Positions 13,970 through 25,473 are shown, counted from the first letter of the stretch. The stretch is DNA of 64,000 nucleotides from Epiperipatus broadwayi (GCA_028023455.1 JAQFVV010012572.1:1924001-1988000); one strand, 5' to 3'. The notes: generated by a model from the sequence alone, not told the origin. Numbers and translations: made by a program.

Positions 13970-14330
13970 AATGGTTATAGGGTATATGAATGGACACATT
14001 GAAGAAATTGATGACATGGGTAACAAGAATGAACAACTTTTGAAAAATTTTTATCAGAATGAATTTGATCATTGGAAATTTATCAAATATTTATAGGGGT
14101 AATACACACGATCTAGCAATAATATATTTTGCACAATGGAGAGGGAATGATGAAAGTATGGAAAATTAAAGTGTTTCATAATGAAGAGAGATTATGTAAT
14201 AGTGATCATAATTTCTTTATAATAGAAATGATTAGTAATGTGACGAAAAATTGTAATAAAAGTAGAAAAGATAGTGAAAGATGTGGATGGAGGATGAATG
14301 ATAAAAATAAGCTAAAAGTATAAAATAAAA
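13970..14330 (+). pseudogene. EEP (apurinic-like) endonuclease relic, LINE copy C
   Basis: The readings VIGYMNGHIEEIDDMGNKN and, after frameshifts, NEERLCNSDHNFFIIEM match the GDxNGHI and SDHxxI boxes of LINE EEP endonucleases, which nick the target for target-primed reverse transcription. The G-D of the first box reads G-Y-M here. Frames shift at about 14,040-14,130. Confidence 0.6.
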
Positions 14331-15059
14331 ATAAAAGAAATCATGGAAGAGTTTGGGATGAATATAAGGACTGGTGTGGTAAAATAGAAAAAGTAGTAAA
14401 TAGGGTTTTAGGTGAGAATATTCAGAATAATAGAAAAGTGAGAATTAGTAAAAGTGTAAAAGAGAGAAAAAAAGCATGTAGAGAATATAAATGTGCTATT
14501 AAAAACAAAGAAAGTGAAAAAGATATTAATATTAAATGGCACAACTATTTAAAAAAAAGAAGTTGGCTAAGATACATAATTATAGAGAGAGAATGAAATT
14601 AATAAATTATTGGAGGTTATTAATGGAAGAAAAGAGACTAAAATTTTTTAGAAATGTATTAAAAGGAATGTAGGGGAGAGAGAAATAGTATTACTAAATG
14701 ATGAGGAAAAAAAATATAGATAGAGACAATCTTAAATAAGTATGTAATGCATATGGAAAAGATAGATGTGAAGGACAAAATGATAACAAACATAAAAGCA
14801 TATAGTAATGAAATATTCTGTTTATAAAAAATGAAGTGAATGAGGCAGGGAAGAAATTGAAAAGAAGAAATGCAAGAGGTTTAGATGTATGGGCAGCAGA
14901 AATGGTGAGGAATTTGGGGGAATAGAGCAAAATTAAGCTTATCATATTTTAATAAAATGACTTAAAATTTCCAGATATCCGGAATAATACAAGAGTGAGG
15001 CTATTATTTAAAGGAAAAATAAGGACCATAAAAAGATAAACAATTATAGACTGATAACA

Positions 15060-15650
15060 TCAGCGTTATATAAAGTTTTTCATATACAGTGGCTGGAAGA
15101 AAATTATATAGTGGGAGAAATGCAAGGAGGTTTTCGATCAGATAGGCATATAGGAGATAGTTTATTTGTAGTCATACAACTAATAGACATAAATAGAAAT
15201 ACAGGTAGAGAGTTATATATGGTTTATATAGATGCAGAGAAGGCATATGATAGACTAAATAGAAATAGATTATGGGTAAGTTTAGTAAATTTGCGAATGG
15301 AGCTTTAGTAGAATTATTACGAGATTGTATGAAAATAATTACTATACATATCAATTAGGAAACATAGAATCAGTAGCGTTAAAAATGGGGTGGGACTCAG
15401 ACAACCATATCTTATGTCATCTATTTTGTTTTTGTTATATTTGAGAGAAATCGCAAGAGGAATAGAAAGACGAGGAAGAGGGAAAGAGATACCATTAATA
15501 GATGGCAAGGAAGTGCATATATTATCAGTCTTTTATTTGCTGTTATTTTCTTATGCACAGAAAGTATGGAGATATGGAAGTTATGCTGAAGACATGCGCA
15601 AGAATGGGTATTAAATTTAGTGAAGAAAAATCAAAAGTAATGATGATAAA
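15060..15650 (+). pseudogene. Reverse transcriptase fragment (LINE copy C)
   Basis: The open part at 15,111-15,308 reads GEMQGGFRSDRHIGDSLFV and YMVYIDAEKAYDRLNRNRLW, homologous to copy B. Further RT blocks follow after frameshifts: GLRQPYLMSSILFLLYL (the G-L-R-Q-G-x-x-x-S-P block, degraded) and NGIKFSEEKSKVM-type thumb sequence near 15,600-15,645. The catalytic YADD box is not intact. Confidence 0.75.
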
Positions 15651-16749
15651 AGCTCGGGAAACGGAAGAGAAAGAATTTTTATTGGGGAATATAAAGAGAA
15701 GAAAAACCCATGCATTAGATGCAATGTGTAAACAGCAAAGGAGGCAATTCAAGGAGAAATGGGATGGTCAAGTTTTTATGAGAGATACAAAAAAGCAAAA
15801 TGAAAACGTTCGGTAGATTGCAATTTATGGAATAGTAATAGAATAGCCAAAATAGTATTTAATTAGATTATGAGTGAAGGATAGGCAATAAGATGGGTGA
15901 GGAAGGTAGTACAGTATGCAGAAGATTTGGATAAAGACTTTACGTCAGTATATTTGTACAAAAGATGGGATGGTTGTGTTAGGAGAGTAGTTGAGTGTTG
16001 TAGTGGAATAGGATAAAAGAATAGATGTAGTAATAAAAAATATAGAGTTGAAGAAATGAAAATCTAATATGGAGAGTAGAATTTAAATATATATAAAAAT
16101 AAACAGAATATTGAGTTTTAATTTATGATAATATCAAGAAAAGTGGTTTACTGTTTAAGACTCGAACAGGATCTTTAGCAGTAAGTGAATATACACATAA
16201 ATGGAGAAATGTGGGTGATTTAATCTGCAATTTATGTAAGGAAGGCATGGAAAATATTAGGCATCTGTTAATTGAATGTAAATGCTTACAAGCAGAAAGG
16301 GTACAAATAATGAAGTAGTGGGAAAATAAATTATAATCAAAGTGGTTATACAGAAAGTAGGTTCTTAGTTTTTATGCTGTGTTTGGCAAAATCCAAGGGG
16401 ATCTGGATATAAAGGCTATAAAATGGACAAAGGTGATGGAGTGGAAATGGGATGGAGCAGGATAAAGAATATGGGAAAAACTTAGGGTGGGGAATGGAAA
16501 GGGAAGATAAAATGGCTAACGGATTTCTCTGGGCAGTGGATGAAAGAAACTCTGATAAAACAAACAGAAGCCATAGTGCATCGCATGAATCAGTTACAGA
16601 AAATGAATATGAATAAAAAATAGTCTAGCATTAAATAAGAACAAAAATTATATCAACCGCAGATTGAATTATAGTTTAAAAAATCCAATATGAAAAATAA
16701 AAAATGTTCAGTGTTATATAAGAATACAAATTATATAAAATATAAAGGA

Positions 16750-17210
16750 ATATATTAATAAAATTAAAGGAAATTTAATGTTATTTGGTGCGAGGATAGA
16801 AACTTGTGATATTAGAGGAAGAATGCAAATATGGAATAAGGATTTGGACTAGATATAATTTAAAAGAAGAGTATTGAACATTTAATTTTTGGAATCTAAG
16901 ATATTGAAAGATAATCGGAATAAATTATATGGAGAATGGGAGAAATTTAAAAATAAGAAGAGTGAAAGAGATCATATTTAATGATTTTTTTGTTTAGGTC
17001 TTTATAATGAAATTGGAAGGTACGAGGATAATGGATTAAAACAGTTTTTATTAAAATGGGATAGGAGGGGGGGGGAAAGACATGATCTAGGGCTAAAGAA
17101 ATAATTGGATAATAGGGAATAAAAAGTATATGACTTGTTTATAGGAATGTATTAAGAGTTTGAAGAGGATTGTGTAGTTTGGCTAATAGGGTTTTTGAAT
17201 ATATAGTCTA
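16750..17210 (+). pseudogene. Probable 3' fragment of a related LINE
   Basis: The purine-rich plus strand reads LYGEWEKFKNKKSERDHI and then CLGLYNEIGRYEDNGLKQFLLKWD. The spacing after a vestigial EHLIF-like knuckle resembles the post-RT tail (FMLGLGK.. WKWD) of the LINE at 10-16.6 kb, but the sequence differs. It is likely a second, more diverged family member. No 3' tail was recognised. Confidence 0.35.
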
Positions 17211-18031
17211 TGCTCAGAATATTACTTCATTTAAAGTCATTTTATATCACTAGTTTTTGCTATAATTGTTACTTGGTGTAGATTTACAGACATCTATTCA
17301 ATAGCTAACTTTATATTATTTAAGCTAACGATTTGAAGTTTTCTAAAACTAAGATTTTGACCTCAATCCAAACTGTTTGAGTAGATCATAGATCTATTAC
17401 TACAATATATTTAGGTTCAGATCTATGTAGTTATGTTGATTTTGGGCTCAAAAGCTTACAATATTTCAAATTTTGAATAATATAAATATGACTGCTGAAT
17501 ATATAGATTCAAATCTGATGCTCTTTACTAAAAATCAATAATAGCAAGCCCCATTTACTTTATCAGTGAATTCTCAGGTTTAAAACAGGCAAAACTCTCA
17601 ATACAGTAATGCCACTCAGTGCAAACCGGAATCTGTGAGCACTGCACCTAGATCCTGGGATCTAATGCAATCCTCTAGCAGCTACCTTTTATCTCTACCT
17701 AACTACAAAACTAATATTAAAAACCCAATAATATTTTCAATCCAAGCTCAATAGCCTATATAGTCATATTGGTCTGAACCCAGTTCAGTATCCATATATT
17801 TTGGTGTCTTTGGATTTTTAATAACCATAGCCACCACTATCCTATTAGGCAGGATTGGTAAACCAATAAACATCATATGATCATCATTTCTTATGCTTGC
17901 TTATAACGGTTCTTAACACATGCAAAACTTTCTATACAGTAGTGTCACTCAGTGCAAGCCAGAGTAATCAATGGATGCTAGAAGGCTTGTGCATAAAATC
18001 CCTAGCTAGTGCCTAATCATCCAATATCCCC

Positions 18032-18088
18032 AGACTAGTTTCTAGCTTGTGGCTTTCATCAACCAGGAATCTTGGATCTGAGAGCACT
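18032..18088 (-). ncRNA. Degenerate hammerhead-like motif
   Basis: The minus-strand copy reads TTGATGAAAGCCACAAGC then TAGAAACTAGTC. The second half equals the intact-looking copy at 18,163-18,216, but the core C3 is changed to T, which should abolish cleavage. The distal helix I pairing is also weaker. Confidence 0.5.
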
Positions 18089-18162
18089 GCACCTAGATAT
18101 TAGGATCTAATACAAATATATATATATCCTAAGATCTACGTGCAGTGCTCTCAGACCCAAGG

Positions 18163-18216
18163 CTCATCACTGACGAAAGCCACAAGCTAGAAACTAGTCT
18201 GGGGATATTGGATGAG
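18163..18216 (+). ncRNA. Hammerhead ribozyme-like fold (PLE-associated)
   Basis: All invariant hammerhead positions are present. The core CTGACGA is at 18,170-18,176. Helix II (18,178-18,180 with 18,186-18,188, loop CACAA) has an A-A mismatch next to the core. GAAA is at 18,190-18,193. Helix III is AC/GT with a 2-nt TA loop, and the cleavage triplet GTC is at 18,197-18,199. Helix I has a distal 6-bp pairing CTCATC (18,163-18,168) with GATGAG (18,211-18,216) and an internal loop. ACTAGT in helix III is palindromic, which in known short-helix-III hammerheads favours dimers. Hammerheads are established components of Penelope-like element repeats. The weak, 3-bp helix II makes activity uncertain. 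Confidence 0.6.
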
Positions 18217-18394
18217 TGGAGGCACTAGATAGGGATTTTATGCACAAGCCTTCAGGCATCCATTGATTACTCTGGCTTGCACCGAGTGGCACTAATGGAT
18301 AGAGTTTTGCCTGCTTTAACAACAGTTATGAGCAAGTGTAAAAAATGGTGATCTTGTAAAAATCCTTTATATTATTAATTTGTATTTAAATTCT

Positions 18395-19145
18395 TTTTAC
18401 CATCATCATCATCGTTTTCAACCATTATAGATTTAGTGTAGGATGAAAGTCTCTCCAGTTTCTGCAATCCCTGAAACCTTCTTTACATACAATATGCCAG
18501 CAAACTTTCTTATTTCATTCATTCATTTCAGTTGTGGTCTCTTTCTATGTCATTTACAATCCCTTGAAGTTTTTTTTTTTAAACTTCAAATGTCCATCTA
18601 TTATCGTCCCTTTTAGCAATATACTAAGACCAGCTCTACATCAATCTAATCCTTTCTATGGTGTCTGTGATACCTATTTATTCTCTCATTTGCACATTTA
18701 CTTTTCAATCTCTTGTTATTCTTAACATACATCATCTCATACTTTATTAAGTGATTGGGGAAGACTCCATATTGTTGTTAAGTGTCCAAATCTCAGCTCC
18801 ATAAGTAAAACTGGTAAAACATGTATATTAAAAATCTTTCTTTTCAAATACATAAGCATATTTCTTTTTAATTACTAAGTTATTTCTAAAAGCACTCCAA
18901 ATTTAATTCTATAATTAATTTCATCCATTATATTTGCATCTAGATTAATAATGTGACTTGGTATATGTAATTCTAATTCACGATTATCAATCTTCATTTT
19001 CTTCTAAAAAATTTATTAATATTATTTTGTTTTGTTTTTTTTTAGCGTTTATCTTTAGTCCTATTTTTTTTTTACTTTCATCTGATAATGCTTGCAACAT
19101 TTGCTAAAACAACCACATCAACTTCAAAATCTAGATGATTTAAAT
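18395..19145 (-). pseudogene. RTE-type LINE, 3' half (interrupted by hAT)
   Basis: The minus strand, across frameshifts, reads KKGLKINAKKTQN-like sequence (RT thumb), ELHIPSHIINLDANIM, then FTSFTYGAEIWTLN and MRE.IGITDTIERI. The TYGAEIWTL and GITDVIEKI-type blocks are typical of the RTE/BovB-like LINE C-terminus. The 3' end carries a (GATGAT)n-like tail, CGATGATGATGATGG on the minus strand at about 18,401-18,415. The 5' continuation lies at 20,411-21,110 on the far side of an inserted hAT element. Many stops are present. Confidence 0.75.
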
Positions 19146-20402
19146 CAATGGTCTTCAACCTTTTCACACCTGCGAACTGGCAAAAATAAAGATAAGTTTT
19201 CATGGACCACCATAAGTCTTCAGATAAATTTTCTTAAAGATTTAAACTGCTTAACCTTAGATGAGCATAATTGTTATAACTGACCAAAATAACACACTAG
19301 TTACTGTGTGTGTTGCTTACCTTCACTTTCTGAACACTCTTTCTCGAGTTGTGCAGTCATAGTACTACAGAAAACAGTACAATAACAATAGTTCTCATTA
19401 ATGTGCCTGCATTGCTACGTTTATTATTTCATGGTTAAACATGCAAAAATAAAATATTATTCACCTGAATGTTGGGAAATATCATAGCTAGTGTAATTAC
19501 ATGACAATGATTATGATAAATGTAATATCTATATTTAATGTTAAATATACAAGATGAAGTTATATATATATATATATGGAGTTTGTATAATAAAAAACTT
19601 TTTTTTTATTTTTTTTAGAATAATAAAAAATTTAATTCTGACCCCCCCCTCCCCCATAAACATCTGTGATAACTAGAAAAACAAATTAATCTATGTATGA
19701 TTGATTAGATTTTGTTAATCTTTGTTTCTTTTTTTTTTAATTGGTAAAAATGAGATTAAAATAATACCAGATTGCATTAGTTGTTTACTCTTGAAGTCAC
19801 CTGGGGACCACCTGTAAAGCCACTGGGGAAAATTGAGCTGAAAAGTTGTTTTAGTAAAGTGTCACATAGAAATAAAACAATCATTATAAAGATGTCATTT
19901 TGCTAAAAAAAAAAAAAAAAAGGTAATAGATTTACATTCTCAGTGAAGGGAAATCATCATCAATGATCTGTCTCCATTTTGTGAAGTTTTCAATTTCAAA
20001 AAGAAATGTCTCACACAAAATAAAAAGATGACACAAATGCAATAAAAAATTTTGCTATATGTGACCAATAAATGAGCTGACATAATACAGAAATGCCTAC
20101 TAGGTATAGAAATTGACGTGTAAGAAGTGGTGCAATTATCATGAGATTGACACTTTGTCTTTTAAAGATTGCATTTTCAGATAAATTCCTTTGATTATTT
20201 AGTAATTATAGTATTATCTAATAATTTAAATAAAATTTTGATTTATAATAATTGCGATGAAAAAATAAATAAAAAATTGTTTATATTAATTAAAAGTTTA
20301 AAATATTATTTTATTACAAACTTTCCTGCCAGTCTAGTACGGACCGGCAGAAAACTTCTGCGGCCAGGCACCCATCTGCAGACCAAGGGTTGAAGACCAC
20401 TG
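19146..20402. mobile_element. Non-autonomous hAT element with 8-bp TSD
   Basis: The left end CAATGGTCTTCAACC and the reverse complement of the right end CAGTGGTCTTCAACCC form terminal inverted repeats of hAT type (compare CAGTGGTTCTCAACC ends). The element is flanked on both sides by the identical 8-mer ATTTAAAT (19,138-19,145 and 20,403-20,410). Length 1,257 bp. No transposase is recognised inside; the right subterminal region is CpG-richer (CGGACCGGCAG, CTGCGGCCAGG). It interrupts the RTE-type LINE and is therefore younger than that insertion. Confidence 0.85.
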
Positions 20403-20410
20403 ATTTAAAT

Positions 20411-21110
20411 AATCTCCATTTACTTTTATCCTTTTAGTTGTCCATTTTAATCCATAATATTATAAAACTGCTGTAAAAAGTTTTAGATATATTAAAGTAC
20501 TCTATTGTATGTCCTTCTCAATGATAATCTTCTTAATATCACCATTATTGCATTTTGATAAAAATTCTTCAGAAAATACTAAGCTGATTTATACCTTGAT
20601 ATGCCAAAGCTTTAATCAGCATAAAGATGCTTATAAAATCAAATGCCTTTTCACAATTTACAAACCCCAAAGCATAATGGAAATTTACATTCATTGGTAT
20701 AGAATTTCTCTCAATAATATAGGGTGTGATCTATTGTGCTAAAACCATTTTTAAATTCAGTCTTTTCTTTTGGTTGGTGAAAGAACTAAGTTCATTGTAG
20801 ATGAATAATAATTGTCTTGGTAAAAAATTCTGCACAGAAGTGATAAAAACCAGAGCAGCAACTTCTGATATCTTCTTTATTACCTTTCTAAAATATCAAT
20901 ATTAATATGGTATCATTCAATCAACTGATATATCTTTATTATTTAGACATTAGGCACATAGTTTTTCTAACAGTTTCTCTATTTCTTCATCTGCTTCTTT
21001 TAAAATAGTAATAATTCCATTATATCCTAAATCTTTTCTTGATAAATTTAATTGCTTATCTTCCCTCTTCATTTAAAATAACCTAATTATTTAGATGATG
21101 TAGTAATTGT
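20411..21110 (-). pseudogene. RTE-type LINE, RT 5' part
   Basis: The minus strand gives ADEEIEKLLEKL, then RT-like ITPYIIERNSIPM and GFVNCEKAFDFISIFMLIKAL, then AYQGINQL. The FV(D)xEKAFD block is RT motif A, with the catalytic Asp changed to Asn in this copy. Frames and stops are broken. The order relative to 18,395-19,145 fits one element read right to left, split by the hAT copy. Confidence 0.7.
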
Positions 21111-21114
21111 ATTT

Positions 21115-22985
21115 GAATAAAACTTTTTCCAAATTATCTTTGCTTGAAAGAAATGTAAAAATTTGAAGGCAATACATGTCTAGTGAAAGTTTAGAAAACA
21201 GTGTTGTGTGCAATCATAGATTAATTTAATAAAGATTTGATTCATTATTCAAAAAATATTTATCAAATGTATTTACATAAGATTCATTCAGAAAAAACAT
21301 AAAAATAAAAAAAATCAGACATCAGTTTAAGTAGATATGTTAACAGTTACATAAAGTTCTTAATGTAGTTTAAATTCTGACAGTTTTATTTATAAATCAT
21401 GCTTGTAGCACATACAATTTTAAAGATTTCTGCACTGTCATATATATCTTTTTAAACAGTCTAATTGTTCAATGTTTAACTATTAATATCATTATGTTGC
21501 AACAAAGTACATATCTTTTAATAAAATATTTACTAATCTATACTTCATGGGTCTAAACCAATTAACCGTCCAGTATTAGTTGATAAATTTATCTAGCTAT
21601 TATTTAGCTAGGTAGTAATGGTGCCGGATTAAAAATCTGGATTGTTAAATAATTGCCAATGCTGATAATAAAAAAAAAAAAAAAATGATTATAGTATGAT
21701 TCAAGTCTTCACAAATACTGAGTAAGATTCATATTTCTGAGAATGTGAGCCATAAATTTACATTTATTTACCCCATAAATATTCATTTATAATTTTATAT
21801 CTTATGTGTGATAATTATTTTTAAGTCATATTTTATAGAATTTTCTTTTTTTATATTTACAATTATCATATTTATCATTTTAATTCTAATTATTAAATAC
21901 TATCTATTTTTAATCTAACAAGATTGTGGGCTCTCTTATAGCAAACATTTTTTCCCTAAAAATTTGTTTTGTTAATTAATCTCTTTGTTCTAGCACACAT
22001 TTAAATATATGTATTTGGGATAATCTATTCAAGGTCCTTAGTCAAGAAAAAAATTACCATCAAACAATCATTTAAATGGGAAGAAACATAATACAAAATC
22101 AAAAAATTAATTATAAAAATATATGTAAAATTAATTGCATACATATATAAATTTTAAACTCTGTACTTACATCCAAATTTGAAATTTCAATTTTAGTTTT
22201 CAATGATTAAAATCATATTTTTGTTATTACCTTAGTTTTCTCATTCTATTTTTCAAACTCTTGACTAAAATTACTATATATACATAGCAGTTTTATAAAT
22301 CATAGCAAAGAAGTCTGATGCTCTATTTAAAATGGAAAGATTGTATATGCATATGCTAAGTCAGTCATTAGCATTCATTATAGTATTTGTTTTCACTGGT
22401 AGTAATTACTATTTTCTTAAGGAAATTATTTCTTTTTTAGAGGCAATATTAATTGGTTTTATAACTCTGCTAATAATTTGGGGGGAAAAATTGTGTACAG
22501 TACTTTCACTATTGAAAAAGCACAAATAAACAGGTATGACAATTAAATTAGTAATTTAAACTTTACAAATGAGACAAAGATGTTTGTAACTCTAGCATTC
22601 ATTGTTCAAATCTTAATTTAGTGAGAAAAAGTATTTGTTGTACAATTTTTTCACTGTTGAAACATTTGCTGTAGCAAAATTTACAATAGATATAGTTAGT
22701 TTTACTACATAATTAATTTAATTACAATCTTTCTCATTTTGTTATATGCAGCAAAATTTTATTTCACAAATTCACCCAGATAAACTTTCAATAAATTGAA
22801 TATGTGTTGCACTTTCTAAATTTTTACATTTTATATGCAACCCTTTTTTTTCAATCGGTATTTTTTAAAATATTTCTTAATTGTGGCTTTAATGCATTGT
22901 ATTTTCAAATAGTAGGCAATATTCTACACATCAATCCCTACGATAACTTTCAACTTGAGACTTCAGCTATTATCAAAGCTTTTTT
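21115..22985. other. AT-rich DNA, nothing recognised
   Basis: No exon, RNA gene or transposon protein was found. Short open frames (e.g. 22,332-22,529, hydrophobic, 65 codons) lack context and conserved motifs. Confidence 0.5.
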
Positions 22986-22988
22986 TTT

Positions 22989-23166
22989 AAGTTTATAAAA
23001 TGCTGTTATATAGTGCTATCACTAAAAATGCCCCTCAATATTTCTATGTAAATATAATATTGTAATAGGTAGTTTTTTTAAGTTATAAAATGCTGGATAT
23101 ATAGTCATATCACAAAAAAGGCCCTTCAATACTTCTATATAAATATAATATTGTAATAGTTATATT
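22989..23166. repeat. Tandem duplication, about 91-bp unit, 2 copies
   Basis: Copies begin at 22,989 and 23,080. Shared blocks are AAGTT(T)ATAAAATGCTG, TATCAC.AAAAA.GCCC, TCAATA.TTCTAT and AAATATAATATTGTAATAG. Divergence is around 10-15%. Confidence 0.8.
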
Positions 23167-23169
23167 TTT

Positions 23170-24775
23170 TATATTACTCATGCATTTATGCATGTGTGAA
23201 TAAGATGGTGCATTGTAAAAGTTTTATTTTTTAAGCTTAAGCTCTGACAATTTCATATTTTGTTAAGAGGTGAAAACTTTTATTATATGCTTCTATTATT
23301 ACTCAAATGTGATTATATGAAACTCTGTTGAATAAATTTGTAATTAATGAGAAAATTCACTGTAATTAAAACTAAGTTCCAGTTATTTGAAATATATATT
23401 GTGACCTTCCAGGTTGGCACCAGGAAGAAATGTGGGAAGTTCACATTCATGCTAATAATGGCTAGAGGTAACTATTAAAGAAAAAATGAATTGTGATATA
23501 ATTTAGTATTTAAAATTTGGTTTAAAAAATTATTAAGACTTTAGTTGGGTGTACCAGTTGTTAGAATTTTAAGTTACATGTGTCTGGTAGTGGAAGAGTA
23601 AGATGGACAATATCAGGGATTGTTGGTATGAGAGTTAAATTAATAGGAGAGCCATAGCAGGTGTTTGTTCATTTTTTTTAAACTTGGTATCTACTCTCAT
23701 CCAAGATTTAACTTTATGTATGTCCATTTTACATCATCTCATACTTTATTCATATTTTATACTATTATTTATAATGTCCAAATTATAGTAGCAGAGTTCA
23801 CATGCCATAGAAGACAAATACACACACATACCATTAATTTAAATGATTTTTTTTTTTATATGTATTTTATTTATTAACTATGTTTTACTTGAAATCTTAC
23901 ATTTAAAATTGCAAAGGTTATCTGTTTATAATTAGTCAATGCTTAATATTTAATTTTTTTTTTTTTACAAGCAAGAGAATTCTGGCATATTCCCAAGTTC
24001 ATGGTAATAAAAAAAAGAAGGTGTGAGGGAGAGCTTTGACAAGAGATTCCAAGAAGGAAGGTATAAAAAAAAAAAAAAATGGTTATGGAAAAATAGAATA
24101 ACTCTCTAAAAAAAAAATAGTACGATAAGTGAAATAAACATTGTGAAGATTTGCTACTATTCTTGTGGATAATTTTTCTATCATACTACTTGAAATAAGA
24201 CTACACATGGAAGAATAAATTCTTAAGGTATCCAGCTCTAGCTTTTATCAACTGATAGTCTAAGTTTACAATATTCAAAAATGCATGGATATTATGTAAG
24301 ATTATTAATTATAGTTTATTTTAATGTAATTACCATAAATAAATGATATCGGAATTATAAAAATTATTAAAAATAAAGATAACTAAAAGAATTATGTTAA
24401 ACGCTGTGGTGGGACGCTATATGGGTTTTCAATTAATAAATTTTCTGTTTATATTATGCAAGATAAAATTAAAACGAAGAGATTTGTCTATTTTAACTCA
24501 TATCAGGAGGATAGTTATATATACCAAAGAACATTACTATTCGCACATATAAAAAAATGAGTAATTTAAATCCATAACTTAACAATATTTAATGATTGAT
24601 TATCACAATGTATACAAGCATGGATAAATCGTTAATAATGCATTTAATGGTTAATGAAAATTATATTAAATACTAAAAAAAAAAACTAAAAGGAGTAACG
24701 TCATAAACTTTTACTTGGCTTATTTTACCAAGTCGGAGATTTTGTTCCTTGTGATTAATAAAAGAATTCCATTGC
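23170..24775. other. AT-rich DNA with a possible RTE scrap
   Basis: No gene was found. The stretch at about 23,729-23,800 shares CATCATCTCATACTTTATT and a following TGTCCAAAT with the RTE-type LINE (18,729-18,795), so it may be an old fragment of that family. The rest is unassigned. Confidence 0.4.
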
Positions 24776-24780
24776 ACATA

Positions 24781-25418
24781 AAGATTGTTTATAACGTCTA
24801 TTAAGAGATTCTAAAACATTGGAAGTTATTGCAACTTTTATCAAATTTTACTTCAGCCAGTAGGAACAACGTTTGTATTTGACTTATTTATTTATTTTTT
24901 AGTATTGTTAATTCATTATTATTATTGTAAGCAGCAGTGTATGCTTTCGTTCAAATTTTCAAATCTAAAAAAAAAACTTTACATTTAATGATTAAGTGTT
25001 GACAGGTATTTCTTCATATTGTCTATAATGGATAGGTAATAATTTTTTTTTAATGCTTAGTGTACTTTATTTTTATCGTTAATATGACAGTTTATTATCA
25101 AGATTGTTTATAATGTCTATTAAGAGATTCTAAAACATTGGAAGCTATTGCAACTTTTATCAAATTTTACTTCAGCCAGTAGGAACAACGTTTGTATTTG
25201 ACTTATTTATTTATTTTTTAGTATTGTTAATTCATTATTATTATTGTAAGCAGCAGTGTATGCTTTCGTTCGAATTTTCAAATCTAAAAAAAAACTTTAC
25301 ATTTAATGATTAAGTGTTGACAGGTATTTCTTCATATTGTCTATAATGGATAGGTAATAATTTTTTTTTTTAATGCTTAGTGTACTTTATTATTATCGTT
25401 AATATGACAGTTTATTAT
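24781..25418. repeat. 319-bp tandem duplication (2 copies)
   Basis: Copy 1 (24,781-25,099) and copy 2 (25,100-25,418) each start AAGATTGTTTATAA(C/T)GTC and end in CAGTTTATTATC. They differ at only a handful of bases and in homopolymer length, so the duplication is very recent. The copies hold no gene. Confidence 0.92.
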
Positions 25419-25458
25419 CTTATACGGTTTAGAAATCATATTATATATGATCGTATAT

Positions 25459-25473
25459 TGGGGGGGGGGGGGG
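25459..25473 (+). repeat. Poly-G run
   Basis: An uninterrupted G tract of about 14 bases stands in otherwise AT-rich DNA. It could fold as a G-quadruplex or be slippage-prone; its length may be unreliable in the assembly. Confidence 0.9.

Larger units (their letters stand above)
12640..16588 (+). mobile_element. LINE copy C: near full-length non-LTR retrotransposon relic
   Basis: This is the longest copy of the family. In order it holds: a coiled-coil-rich ORF1 start (about 12,640-13,015, Lys/Glu-rich); an SGNH-hydrolase-like domain (13,020-13,434); an EEP endonuclease relic (about 13,970-14,245); an RT (about 14,880-15,650); and a C-terminal zinc knuckle CNLCKEGMENIRHLLIEC near 16,228-16,281, ending with a CATCGCATG tail. 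All parts carry stops and frameshifts. The strand is strongly purine-rich, unlike its surroundings. The architecture (ORF1 with esterase domain, EEP, RT) is that of CR1/L2-like LINEs. The 5' limit is approximate. Confidence 0.8.
17575..18345. mobile_element. PLE terminal-repeat cluster with inverted copies
   Basis: Units of a repeat that is also found next to a GIY-YIG domain at 49.5-50.3 kb. Two units lie in minus orientation (about 17,580-17,660, lacking the ribozyme part, and 17,925-18,113) and one in plus orientation (18,125-18,345). The last two are head to head around a (TA)n centre at 18,114-18,127. Landmarks are TGCAGTGCTCTCAGA, the hammerhead-like segment, GATATTGGATGA, TTTTATGCACAAGCC, CATTGATTACTCTGGC and GAGTTTTGCCTG. 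Tandem and inverted pseudo-LTRs are usual for Penelope-like elements. No coding part remains here. Confidence 0.55.
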
